This document shows, one piece after another, positions 17,263 through 25,496 of a stretch of DNA of 64,000 nucleotides. Every line of letters begins with the position of its first letter. Within the stretch, counting starts at the first letter, position 1. The translations under genes and the position numbers were made by a program. The notes beneath the pieces were generated by a model that did no database searches, was not told the origin of the DNA, and was given only the letters and a program-made list of their open reading frames with translations. This stretch comes from Limnobaculum zhutongyuii (GTDB taxonomy: Bacteria > Pseudomonadota > Gammaproteobacteria > Enterobacterales > Enterobacteriaceae): NCBI RefSeq assembly GCF_004295645.1, contig NZ_CP034752.1:1550001-1614000 (forward strand), written 5' to 3'.

Positions 17263-17886
17263 TTAACGATGAGCAACAATTTCTCTGGCCTGCTGTAACA
17301 GGCGATTGCGTGAAAACATAAATTGCAGACGGCTTCCACCGACTTGCTGCCAAAGTACCGTAGCACGAATACCGGCTAACAGTGCTGCACGGACTTTAGC
17401 CTGAACCAGTGGCTTTTGTAACGCTTCCGGGGAGCCTGTCACCTGGATGCGCGGTCCCAGAGGACTGACAATGTCAACGTAGATACTGGCAAGGGAACTA
17501 ATAATGGTTTCTGACTCAATATCAAAATGAGCCAGTTGACGATCGAGTTGGCTGATGCGATTCGATAGTTCATTTAATGCTTGAGGATTACCCGAAAGTT
17601 TACGTTCCAGTACCATCAGGCTAAGCACATAACGTGTGATTTCTGCACTAAGCTCCTGACGGTTATTGGTTAGAACACAGGGTAAGGTATCTAGTCCTAC
17701 ACTCAGATCGCTTTCATGCCCGAAAACCGCCAGAGTAGAAGGGGAATCTGTCACCAGAATGCTTTTTAGCGAAACAGAAAGGGCATCGTTATCACACTGA
17801 CCGTTATGAGCCAGTTGTTGAACCAAACGAGCTGACTGAGCAATGCCAGCCAGCGCTACAGTAATATCATAATAATTTTTTGCCAC
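17263..17886 (-). CDS. hflD: HflD, high-frequency lysogenization protein
   Basis: The 207-residue helical protein begins MAKNYYDITVALAGIAQSARLVQQLAHNG and ends in SRNRLLQQAREIVAHR, both diagnostic of HflD (YcfC). In E. coli HflD is a membrane-associated factor that interacts with lambda CII; its normal cellular role is unclear. It is tightly packed between mnmA (2 nt gap) and purB (26 nt), so the three are very likely cotranscribed. Confidence 0.95.
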   Translation of the reverse strand: MAKNYYDITVALAGIAQSARLVQQLAHNGQCDNDALSVSLKSILVTDSPSTLAVFGHESDLSVGLDTLPCVLTNNRQELSAEITRYVLSLMVLERKLSGNPQALNELSNRISQLDRQLAHFDIESETIISSLASIYVDIVSPLGPRIQVTGSPEALQKPLVQAKVRAALLAGIRATVLWQQVGGSRLQFMFSRNRLLQQAREIVAHR

Positions 17887-17888
17887 AA

Positions 17889-18992
17889 TTAATCCTGTAA
17901 ACGTTCTTCAATAACGCCGCCGCCAAGGCAAACATCGCCCTGATAAAATACGGCCGATTGTCCTGGGGTAACCGCTGCTACGGGCTCGTCAAAACGAACT
18001 TCAATCCGATCCGGAGCATGAGGGATCACTGTGCAAGGAATATCCTGCTGACGATAACGAGTCTTAACCGTACAGCGGAACGTTTCAGTGATTTCATTAC
18101 GGTCGACCCAATGTAGCTGCTGGGCTATTAAACCATTAGAGAACAGGCTGGGATGGTCGTGACCCTGTGCAACAATCAGGCGATTATTTATGAGGTCTTT
18201 ATCAACCACGTACCATGGATCTTCACCACCGTCTTTCAAACCGCCAATGCCTAATCCTTTACGCTGACCCAGAGTGTGATACATCAACCCTTGGTGGGTA
18301 CCAACGTTGTCACCATCAACAGTCACTATGTCACCCGGTTGCGCAGGTAAATAACGGGCCAGAAAATCTTTGAATTTACGCTCACCGATAAAGCAGATAC
18401 CCGTGGAGTCTTTCTTTTTTGCTGTCGCTAAATCTAACTGTTCAGCAATTTTGCGAACTTCCGGTTTTTCCAGTTCGCCAACGGGAAACAGGCTTTGAGC
18501 AACTTGTTCATGGCTTAAAGTATAAAGAAAATAGCTTTGATCTTTATTGGTATCGACGCCACGCAGCAGGCGACTTTTACCATCAACATCCTGACGACGT
18601 ACGTAGTGCCCAGTTGCAATGTAATCTGCGCCTAGGTCTTCTGCTGCGAATTCCAGGAATGCTTTAAATTTGATCTCTTTATTGCACAGAATATCCGGAT
18701 TTGGCGTACGGCCTGCTTTGTATTCAGCCAAAAAATGCTCAAATACGTTATCCCAATATTCTGCGGAGAAGTTGATGGTATATAGTTCGATGCCTAACTT
18801 ATCGCAGATAGCCTGAGCATCCGCCAGGTCAGTGGCGGCGGAACAATATTCATCGGAATCATCTTCTTCCCAGTTTTTCATAAATAAACCGGCCACCTGA
18901 TAGCCCTGTTGCTGTAGCAACCAGGCTGAAACGGAGGAGTCAACACCGCCGGACATACCGACAATGACTTTTTTCTGGCTATTATCTGACAT
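17889..18992 (-). CDS. mnmA: MnmA, tRNA-specific 2-thiouridylase
   Basis: The 367-residue enzyme has the PP-loop SGGVDS at residues 14-19, the catalytic cysteines in ILCNKEIKF (about 102) and TGICFIGERKF (about 199), and the C-terminal RNA-binding barrel. It installs the 2-thio group on U34 of Glu, Gln and Lys tRNAs using sulfur from TusE, whose gene is at 5559-5888. It is first in the mnmA-hflD-purB run on the minus strand. Confidence 0.97.
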   Translation of the reverse strand: MSDNSQKKVIVGMSGGVDSSVSAWLLQQQGYQVAGLFMKNWEEDDSDEYCSAATDLADAQAICDKLGIELYTINFSAEYWDNVFEHFLAEYKAGRTPNPDILCNKEIKFKAFLEFAAEDLGADYIATGHYVRRQDVDGKSRLLRGVDTNKDQSYFLYTLSHEQVAQSLFPVGELEKPEVRKIAEQLDLATAKKKDSTGICFIGERKFKDFLARYLPAQPGDIVTVDGDNVGTHQGLMYHTLGQRKGLGIGGLKDGGEDPWYVVDKDLINNRLIVAQGHDHPSLFSNGLIAQQLHWVDRNEITETFRCTVKTRYRQQDIPCTVIPHAPDRIEVRFDEPVAAVTPGQSAVFYQGDVCLGGGVIEERLQD

Positions 18993-19114
18993 GGGGCTCT
19001 CACGTACTGTTATGACTTAGGGTGATACAAAATATATTGTTGAGACTGCTTTGCAGCGCAGCATTTTAGCACGTTGATAGCGCCGGCGCACCGCTTAACA
19101 CAAACGCTTTTTCG

Positions 19115-19564
19115 CTATTTAAAGTTTTCCAGTATTGAAAGGGGGTAGCGTTCAGGTTGTAGGTAGCGAATCATACTTTCTCTGACTAAAGGAGAACGTA
19201 AATTAGGCGCATGAATAATTTCTTCCGCCGTTAACCACAGGCACCGGTCAATATCGCTGTCGTGAGGCATGGTTTCAGGCATTTCTGGTAAATCAATGGC
19301 AAAAGTAAAGCGAATAAACGGTGTGCCATCGTTGGCAATCCACTGATAAATTTGCAACAAAGATTGCAGTGCGGCATGAATACCAGTTTCTTCCCAAAGT
19401 TCGCGTTGTGCACCTTCTAACAGCGTTTCGTGGGCCTCAAGATGACCAGCCGGTTGATTTAATGTTGGCAAACCATGAATCCGTTCTTCTACCATCAAAA
19501 ATCGATTTTCAGCCTGAACAACACAGGCCATGGTGACATGGGGTTTATATTGGTTGTCAGACAT
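19115..19564 (-). CDS. nudJ: NudJ, Nudix phosphatase
   Basis: The 149-residue protein has a complete Nudix box (GHLEAHETLLEGAQRELWEETGI, about residues 41-63; G at the start and REXXEE at the end). It starts MSDNQYKPHVTMACVVQAENRFL as in enterobacterial NudJ (YmfB). NudJ hydrolyses nucleoside tri- and diphosphates and the thiamine precursor HMP-PP. The start codon lies inside the 3' end of rluE (8-nt overlap), implying translational coupling. Confidence 0.94.
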   Translation of the reverse strand: MSDNQYKPHVTMACVVQAENRFLMVEERIHGLPTLNQPAGHLEAHETLLEGAQRELWEETGIHAALQSLLQIYQWIANDGTPFIRFTFAIDLPEMPETMPHDSDIDRCLWLTAEEIIHAPNLRSPLVRESMIRYLQPERYPLSILENFK

Positions 19565-20177
19565 ATTTCACCTCTTTCCACTCGCCAGGGGCAAGGCCAT
19601 CAAGATTCCAGTTATTCAGACTGTAACGAATTAATCGCAGGGTTGGAAATCCAACATGAGCTGTCATCCTGCGAACCTGACGGTTTCTCCCTTCATACAG
19701 CGTGATTTTTATCCAGCTGGTTGGAATCGCTTTGCGTTCGCGAATTGGCGGATCCCGTGGCCATAACCAATCGGGTTCAGCAATGAGCTCTGCTCCCGCG
19801 GGAAGAGTTGGACCATCATTAAGCGTTATGCCATGACGTAATTTTTCCAGTGCTTCAGTGTCAGGAATTCCTTCCACCTGAACCAAATAGACTTTCCCTG
19901 TTTTATGTTGCGGTTGTGTTAATTTTGCCTGTAATTTGCCGTCATTTGTCAAAACCAGCAGGCCTTCGCTATCGCGATCCAGTCTTCCCGCGGCATAAAC
20001 GCCGGTTACAGAAATATAATCTTTTAAGGTTTTTCTGCCGGCTTCATCGGTGAACTGAGGCAAGACATCAAAGGGTTTATTGAACAAGATTACGCGCCGT
20101 GGGCCTTTTGGCGCACGGTTGACGGTTTTTTGTCTTCTGCCAGTGGCAGAATTTTTTTTAGTTGCTAGCTTTAACAT
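19557..20177 (-). CDS. rluE: RluE, 23S rRNA pseudouridine(2457) synthase
   Basis: The 206-residue enzyme of the RsuA family lacks an S4 domain, as RluE does. The catalytic aspartate lies in GRLDRDSEGLLVLTNDG (about residue 73), and the family block GRNRQVRRMTAHVGFPTLRLIR is near the C-terminus. It isomerises U2457 of 23S rRNA. The N-terminal 25 residues are basic and variable. It is divergent from icd, with about 130 nt of shared upstream DNA. Confidence 0.95.
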   Translation of the reverse strand: MLKLATKKNSATGRRQKTVNRAPKGPRRVILFNKPFDVLPQFTDEAGRKTLKDYISVTGVYAAGRLDRDSEGLLVLTNDGKLQAKLTQPQHKTGKVYLVQVEGIPDTEALEKLRHGITLNDGPTLPAGAELIAEPDWLWPRDPPIRERKAIPTSWIKITLYEGRNRQVRRMTAHVGFPTLRLIRYSLNNWNLDGLAPGEWKEVKYV

Positions 20178-20309
20178 GACATTTCGCGTGTTGAATCGTT
20201 AAATCATTATACTTGAAAAAGTTTTTGATTGGCGGACTGAAAGTATTCAAGTAGTATCATGTACGCATCTTACAAAAAATTAACAAACATGTCCTCAGAG
20301 GAGAGTTTG

Positions 20310-21563
20310 ATGGAAAGCAAAGTAGTTGTTCCTGCCACAGGTAAAAAAATTACAGTTAACGCTAATGGCAAACTCACAGTTCCGCAAGATCCTATTATTC
20401 CTTATATTGAAGGCGACGGTATTGGTGTCGATGTAACGCCTGTCATGATTGATGTTGTTGATGCGGCAGTAAAGAAAGCTTACGGCGGCGAGCGCAAAAT
20501 CTCCTGGATGGAAATCTATACTGGTGAGAAATCAACTCAGGTATATGGTAAAGACGTCTGGTTACCTGATGAGACGCTGGATTTAATTCGTGAATATAAA
20601 GTCGCTATTAAAGGTCCTCTGACAACACCGGTTGGTGGTGGTATTCGTTCGTTGAACGTAGCACTACGTCAGCAGTTGGATCTCTATATTTGTCTGCGTC
20701 CGGTGCGTTATTTTGAGGGGACGCCAAGTCCGGTTAAACGCCCTGATTTGACCGATATGGTGATTTTCCGTGAAAACGCAGAAGATATCTATGCAGGTGT
20801 TGAGTGGAAAGCTGGTACAGCCGAAGCTGATAAAGTGATTAAATTCCTGCGTGACGAAATGGGCGTAACTAAAATTCGTTTCCCACAACAGTGCGGTATC
20901 GGTATTAAACCGTGCTCGGAAGAGGGAAGTAAACGCCTGATTCGTGCAGCAATTGAGTATGCGATTGATAACGATCGTGACTCTGTTACGCTGGTTCATA
21001 AAGGCAACATCATGAAATTTACCGAAGGCGCTTTCAAAGACTGGGGTTACCAGTTAGCGAAAGAAGAGTTTGGTGGTGAACTGCTTGATGGCGGCCCATG
21101 GTTGAAGGTCAAAAATCCTAAAACTGGCAAAGATATTATTATCAATGATGTTATCGCTGATGCTTTCCTGCAACAAATTCTGTTGCGTCCGGAAGAGTAT
21201 GATGTGATCGCAACGATGAACCTTAACGGTGACTACATTTCTGATGCGCTGGCTGCACAAGTTGGTGGTATTGGTATTGCACCAGGAGCAAACATTGGTG
21301 ATGACTGTGCGTTGTTCGAAGCGACTCACGGTACGGCACCAAAATATGCTGGTCAGGACAAAGTGAATCCGGGTTCAGTTATTCTGTCTGCTGAGATGAT
21401 GCTGCGTCATATGGGCTGGACCGAAGCGGCTGACCTAATCATCAAAGGCGTGGAAGGGGCAATTAAGAATAAAACTGTCACTTATGACTTCGCCCGTATG
21501 ATGGATGATGCTAAAGAGCGCTCCTGCAGCGAGTTTGGCAAAGATGTGATCGGCTGCATGTAA
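20310..21563 (+). CDS. icd: Icd, NADP-dependent isocitrate dehydrogenase
   Basis: The 417-residue protein is collinear with E. coli Icd from MESKVVVPATGKKI onwards. GGGIRSLNVALRQ contains the serine phosphorylated by AceK (E. coli S113), and GDYISDALAAQVGGIGIAPG and the NADP-binding GTAPKYAGQDKVNPG segment follow. It converts isocitrate to 2-oxoglutarate in the TCA cycle. A GAGGAG site 8 nt before ATG 20310 fixes the start; a longer frame upstream is ignored. It is followed by a strong terminator and is probably monocistronic. Confidence 0.97.
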   Translation: MESKVVVPATGKKITVNANGKLTVPQDPIIPYIEGDGIGVDVTPVMIDVVDAAVKKAYGGERKISWMEIYTGEKSTQVYGKDVWLPDETLDLIREYKVAIKGPLTTPVGGGIRSLNVALRQQLDLYICLRPVRYFEGTPSPVKRPDLTDMVIFRENAEDIYAGVEWKAGTAEADKVIKFLRDEMGVTKIRFPQQCGIGIKPCSEEGSKRLIRAAIEYAIDNDRDSVTLVHKGNIMKFTEGAFKDWGYQLAKEEFGGELLDGGPWLKVKNPKTGKDIIINDVIADAFLQQILLRPEEYDVIATMNLNGDYISDALAAQVGGIGIAPGANIGDDCALFEATHGTAPKYAGQDKVNPGSVILSAEMMLRHMGWTEAADLIIKGVEGAIKNKTVTYDFARMMDDAKERSCSEFGKDVIGCM

Positions 21564-21586
21564 TTGTAAAAAGTGTCACAAATATT

Positions 21587-21615
21587 AACGGGAGCCTGAA
21601 TGCTCCCGTTTTTTA
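21587..21615 (+). terminator. icd terminator
   Basis: AACGGGAGC and GCTCCCGTT form a 9-bp stem around a short loop, followed by a T run. Confidence 0.92.
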
Positions 21616-21638
21616 TTGGATCCGGTTTTTTGTTTAGC

Positions 21639-22066
21639 TTATTTCTCAGTAGCCAGAATAACGTTTGATGCCTTAATAAGAGCTATAATGGGGGCACCTG
21701 TATGAAGCTGCATTTCTTCAACGCTATTGTTGGTAACGACGGCAGATAGCTTAAGGCCAGTCTCAGTAACCATATTGACAATCGAGTTCACGCTGCCTTT
21801 TTCTAATGACTCAACATTACCCTTAAACTGATTACGGGCAGAGAAGTTCAAACCATTTTCAGCGGATGCCAGAATTACCCAGGGAGCTTTAAAGATAGCG
21901 ATAGCCGCTTTACCTTTTACTAAGCCTAATGTCGTTACACTGTTTTAGTGACAACTGCAGTAATGTTTTCTCCGCCGTTTAAATGTAAGACGACTTCATC
22001 GTTGATTGCACCAGAATTGATGGATTCAATAATGCCTTTTAACTGGTTTCTTGCGGATACTTTCAT
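21639..22066 (-). pseudogene. ModG-like di-Mop molybdate-binding protein, frameshifted
   Basis: From ATG 22066 (AAAGG upstream) the first Mop/TOBE domain reads MKVSARNQLKGIIES ... ENITAVVTKT and then hits a stop near 21949. One frame over, the reading continues as SVTTLGLVKGKAAIAIFKAPWVILA, followed by a second Mop domain (NFSARNQFKGNVESL ... IKASNVILATEK) to 21639. The total of 428 nt is one base short of 143 codons, exactly the size of a di-Mop protein such as Azotobacter ModG. Di-Mop proteins store molybdate in the cytoplasm. A single-base deletion around 21949-21956 disables it, unless it is a sequence error. Confidence 0.85.
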
Positions 22067-22633
22067 TTTTTACCTTTCATTCGTAGCCTGTGGTAACAGC
22101 AGACTACCTAAAACGGCGATCTGATTTCAACACTAATGTTCATTTTTGAGGTCCACGATTTTTCTGGTGTAAGTGTTGAATAGTGACTTAGGCGTATTAA
22201 GATAGATATCATCTTTTCTAATACTAACTAGTTAATATATTTAGTGTTATGAATTTATTATTGAATGATTGCTGACGATATCAGAATGTATTTTTAAATA
22301 AAAAATTAACTAAATCATATAAGGAAAGATTTTGTCAACGCAAAAGATAGATGATTAATAGTGATTGCCTATAAATAGAAATAAAATAAATGATCTGTTT
22401 TTTATACAGGCTAATGCATATCAGATTTGCTTTTTAAATCATTCAATATTTTTATTTTTAGCAACTAAATTACTAATAATTTCGTAAAATAGATGTAGAT
22501 GAAATCTGATTTAACTATTGATTCCTCTAAAGCTTTATCGGTAGTATATTTATATTCTTTATAATAATAAATTATGTAATTGAATTAGCCTAAGTGTTAT
22601 TCTTGCCGGGGAAAAACTAAGGGAGAGAGTGTT
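22067..22633. other. AT-rich intergenic region
   Basis: About 570 nt lie upstream of both the ModG-like gene and the small ORF at 22634. It is AT-rich with no hairpin or ORF of note. Confidence 0.45.
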
Positions 22634-22927
22634 TTGAAAATCAACAGAGATCTACAAAATAGCATATTGAAAATTTTATCTAACGTATATCCTAATAATA
22701 TTCATAGAGAGGAATGGCTACCATTACTTTCAGTCGCTGGTGATAAAGATACTCTTGTTGCTAATTTACTCTATCTTGAAGAGCATAAACTTTTGACCAG
22801 CGGAATCACCCGTTGTGTGAATGATTATATGATTAATTTAGGACAGTTACGCATTACAAACAGAGGTCTTGACTTTCTTCTTAATGATGGTGGAGTGAAT
22901 GCCATATTGGGTATTGAAACTGATTAA
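22634..22927 (+). CDS. Small winged-helix-like protein, phage/island type
   Basis: The 97-residue product starts at TTG with AGGGAGAG upstream. Its layout (MKINRDLQNSILKIL, YPNNIHREEWLPL, LYLEEHKLLTSG, ITNRGLDFLLNDGG) resembles a family of small proteins common in prophages and islands that look like winged-helix DNA-binding domains. In relatives I remember, about 15-20 more residues follow the DGG..AIL segment, whereas here the frame ends eight residues later, so it may be truncated. Function is unknown. Nothing adjacent is phage-like. Confidence 0.6.
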   Translation: MKINRDLQNSILKILSNVYPNNIHREEWLPLLSVAGDKDTLVANLLYLEEHKLLTSGITRCVNDYMINLGQLRITNRGLDFLLNDGGVNAILGIETD

Positions 22928-23283
22928 ATATCAATTGGATGTATTTTATTGATCTAACTTATAGAAAATTCTGTTTAGATGATAATGACAAGTTAAAACT
23001 AGCTGTTAAATTAAAACCACTAAAAATTGATACGAATAAAAATATTATCGTTATTAAGCTCATCGCTAATAAGCTAAAAAGTGTCTGATAGCGATAGTTA
23101 ATTTAGTGAATGATTTGATAAAAATTGATAGACCTTTCATAGTGAGTGGGAGTATAACCTCCCATTTTTACTAAAAAATCATAATATAGTTGATAAATAT
23201 TTTAATTTTTTATTATATGAGCATGTATATTAATGCAATCAAAAAATGACATAAGAGTAGAACCATATATCTATAGCTGTAGC
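22928..23283. other. AT-rich intergenic region
   Basis: About 350 nt lie between convergent genes. There is no clear terminator, ORF or repeat. Confidence 0.4.
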
Positions 23284-23544
23284 TTAGTTATTTAGGTGTC
23301 TAAAAATTGTCTCTTGTCTGGCATCGGTCATTTTTCTTATCTCTTCAGGAGAATATCCAGAAGAGGAGAGTTTTTGAATGGTGTATGAGAGAGCCAAAGA
23401 TTCTTTTCCTCTGTAAAGGTAATCAGTTTGGAATGATTTACCACAAGCTTTACAACGATAGCGTTGTATATTGGTTTTTGTTGTCCCAAACTTGGTAACA
23501 TTCGTCTCATCCTCACAAAATATACATATGATATTTTTATTCAT
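23284..23544 (-). CDS. Solitary IS1 InsA-like zinc-ribbon/HTH protein
   Basis: The 86-residue protein starts at ATG 23544 with GGAGTG upstream. Its N-terminal zinc ribbon has CIFC near residues 6-9 and CKAC near 31-34 (within QRYRCKACGKSFQTDY). The C-terminal helices end in ETIFRHLNN, closely recalling InsA of IS1 (QRYLCSHC ... NTIFRHL). No insB reading frame, second transposase domain or terminal inverted repeats are visible nearby. It is therefore either an IS1 remnant or a domesticated DNA-binding protein. InsA alone binds DNA and represses transcription, so a regulatory role is possible. Confidence 0.7.
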   Translation of the reverse strand: MNKNIICIFCEDETNVTKFGTTKTNIQRYRCKACGKSFQTDYLYRGKESLALSYTIQKLSSSGYSPEEIRKMTDARQETIFRHLNN

Positions 23545-24411
23545 AAACACTCCATTATTTAATGTGGGTAACAATATTTTTGATTTCATATTAATTAATT
23601 TTAGGCCTTGTTAATATGTTGATAATTATTTTTAAAATCATCATTTTTTCTTTATTTATTTTCATTTTTAACAGGCTTGATAACTTGTTTTTTGTGTGGT
23701 TTTTAAATTGCTGGTTTGATTTTTTCTTGATTTTTTAAAACAATTAGATTGCCATTGATGTTTTTATTTTAATTAATGGGATTTTCTTGTCAATGGCCAA
23801 TGTGATTTTGTTTTTTTAATTTTATTGATTCATATGATTTCATCTTTATTAACCAATTGATTTTTATTGATTTATTTTATGGTTCAATGATTTTTAATTT
23901 TTTGTAAATGTGTTGATTTTAATTTTTATCTAAATTATAAAATCATCAAATGATGGTTCTTTATAGAATTTGATTTTTTGAATATTGATTATAGATGTTT
24001 CAATTTTGTTATTTATGATGAAAAAGTTAGTTTTATTAATGGGTAACTTAATAATTAATCTGAGAAATAACATCTAAATATTTTATACAGTTATGTTAAA
24101 AGTAGGGTTAAAGATATTGTTGAAAGAAAGTGTTTTTATCATAAGAGCGGATGTTTGAGTAAAAAAATGCCAGCTAAAGCGCTGGCATTAATAACATGGT
24201 CGTTATTCAAGATAAACAATGTCAATGAAGATACTAACCGATCATACCTTTTCATGTAAAGTTCATACTTTGTGATAACCATCTGAAAGATGTTTTTTCT
24301 TCACTAATGACAAGTTATTGCTGTTAAGTTAGCCAACTCACAAAAAATGATGGGTAATGAAATATAATGTTATCAGCCGATCTTTTCTGTTTCTAAATTA
24401 GAGGAGAGTGC
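23545..24411. other. T-rich intergenic region with recurrent TGATTT motifs
   Basis: About 870 nt hold no ORF. The part from about 23700 to 24000 is strikingly T-rich on the plus strand, with around ten TGATTT/TTGATT motifs. It lies upstream of the divergent InsA-like gene. The right part carries a minus-strand terminator (24161-24189) and the uspF promoter. Confidence 0.5.
24161..24189 (-). terminator. Orphan minus-strand terminator (possible sRNA 3' end)
   Basis: Reading the minus strand, AATGCCAGC and GCTGGCATT form a 9-bp stem with a 6-nt loop followed by at least five further T. No minus-strand gene lies between it and the divergent uspF start 220 nt away, so it probably ends a short noncoding transcript. 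Confidence 0.6.
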
Positions 24412-24843
24412 ATGATGTACAAATCTATTTTAGTCCCGGTGGATATTCTGGAAGAAGAACTGACAGGGAATGCAGTCAAGCATGCGGTATATCTGGCTAA
24501 ATTGTCAGATGCGAAGATGAGATTACTCCACGTATTACCTATCTCATCAGCTATTATTAACTCTTATGCTTTGGGCTATCCAGAGCTCAAAGATAAAGCT
24601 TCCGTTAAAGCAGAAGAAGACCTTAAGAAACTGGCAGATTCAATTGATCTCCCTGTGGGGCAGGTTTCCTACTCTATTGCATTTGGTTCGCCCAGAGATG
24701 AAATAGCCGTAGTTGCGAGTGAAGTGTCTGCAGATTTAATTGTTATTGGCTCAAGGAGGCCAAATATAACCACCCATCTATTAGGATCAAATGCGTCGGG
24801 TATTGTGCGATATGCGAATACTTGCGTCCTGGTTGTAAGATAA
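24412..24843 (+). CDS. uspF: Universal stress protein, UspF/UspG type
   Basis: The 143-residue protein has an N-terminal strand ILVPVDI and the ATP-binding loop G-2x-G-9x-G(S/T) as IGSRRPNITTHLLGSNASGIVRYA. It ends in CVLVVR, which is typical of the UspF/UspG class that binds ATP. The RRPNITTHLLGSNA segment is closest to E. coli UspF. These cytoplasmic proteins promote survival under stress and affect adhesion and motility. GAGGAG lies ahead of ATG 24412. A strong hairpin terminator follows. Confidence 0.9.
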   Translation: MMYKSILVPVDILEEELTGNAVKHAVYLAKLSDAKMRLLHVLPISSAIINSYALGYPELKDKASVKAEEDLKKLADSIDLPVGQVSYSIAFGSPRDEIAVVASEVSADLIVIGSRRPNITTHLLGSNASGIVRYANTCVLVVR

Positions 24844-24855
24844 GCGGCTAAAATG

Positions 24856-24881
24856 ACAAAGCCACCGAATGGTGGCTTTGT
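24856..24881. terminator. Bidirectional terminator (uspF / small ORF)
   Basis: ACAAAGCCACC and GGTGGCTTTGT form a perfect 11-bp stem with a 4-nt loop. It can end both uspF (plus) and the small-ORF transcript (minus). Confidence 0.88.
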
Positions 24882-24918
24882 TGTAGGGGAATATCAGCTG
24901 AAGCTGCCCCGGATTGTC

Positions 24919-24993
24919 TTAGTAAAAAGTTGGTTTTGACAGGTCATTAACCAACTGATTAAGACGAGAAAACATCGATTTCATCGTTTTCAT
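24919..24993 (-). CDS. Putative 24-residue amphipathic small protein
   Basis: On the minus strand a perfect AGGAGG (25001-25006) precedes ATG 24993 by 7 nt. The 24-residue product starts MKTMKSMFSRL and ends SKPTFY; the first 18 residues alternate basic and hydrophobic residues and could form an amphipathic helix. Two CRP-type palindromes lie just upstream (25019-25034, 25050-25065) and a strong terminator downstream (24856-24881), so the transcript would be only about 160 nt. This recalls E. coli AzuC, a 28-residue CRP-controlled peptide encoded on a dual-function RNA (shared KSMF), but homology is not shown. Confidence 0.6.
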   Translation of the reverse strand: MKTMKSMFSRLNQLVNDLSKPTFY

Positions 24994-25018
24994 AACTTAT
25001 CCTCCTTCTAAATCTTAA

Positions 25019-25034
25019 TGTGATATTTATCACG
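25019..25034. promoter_or_regulatory. CRP-type palindrome, promoter-proximal (also FNR-like)
   Basis: TGTGATATTTATCACG matches the CRP consensus TGTGA-N6-TCACA except for the last base. Its core GTGAT-N4-ATCAC also resembles an FNR half-site pair. It would overlap the -10 region of the small-ORF promoter, so binding here could repress. Confidence 0.7.
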
Positions 25035-25049
25035 AAATTCTATTGTGAG

Positions 25050-25065
25050 TGTGATTTTAGTCACA
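25050..25065. promoter_or_regulatory. CRP-type palindrome, promoter-distal
   Basis: TGTGATTTTAGTCACA is a perfect match to TGTGA-N6-TCACA. Its centre is 31 bp from the other site. If transcription toward the small ORF starts near 25016, it would sit at -41.5, the class II activation position. Confidence 0.75.
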
Positions 25066-25265
25066 TAATGATAAACATCAATGGATGGAGCAAATTTTCA
25101 TTTTTTACGCTGTACACATAAAAAAACGAAGTGGATAGATAAGATTACAGGCCATGTTTGACTACTATTATAGAATGCGTCAGTGAGATGACTGGTTGCC
25201 TGTTGTATTGGGTTATACCTTATGTTCAGGTACTTTTTTGTTATGTATATATCAGGTCACTGTAG

Positions 25266-25496
25266 TTATTTTTCATTAGCAATATAGGGTAACTTACCCA
25301 AGTGGTAGGGGTTACTACGATAGAAATCGACGCGTTGCTTAAAGTATTCCCGAAGGTTAACCGGAATCAACGCTTCGATTTCACGAAAGTTAAATGGCAT
25401 ACCATAACGTTCTTTATACGCAATACCTGATGCGTGCAAATCCACGTCGACCTTTTCACGCTCTTCTTTTGGAAGATCTGCCAGATTATGACTCAT
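25266..25496 (-). CDS. holE: HolE, DNA polymerase III theta subunit
   Basis: The 76-residue protein fits HolE: NLADLPKEEREKVDVDLHASGIAYKERYGMP at the start and a C-terminal HLGKLPYI. Theta binds and stabilises the epsilon proofreading subunit in the replicase core. Ribosome-binding site GAGGAG precedes ATG 25496. It is transcribed alone, divergent from the long AT-rich region before the autotransporter. Confidence 0.93.
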   Translation of the reverse strand: MSHNLADLPKEEREKVDVDLHASGIAYKERYGMPFNFREIEALIPVNLREYFKQRVDFYRSNPYHLGKLPYIANEK

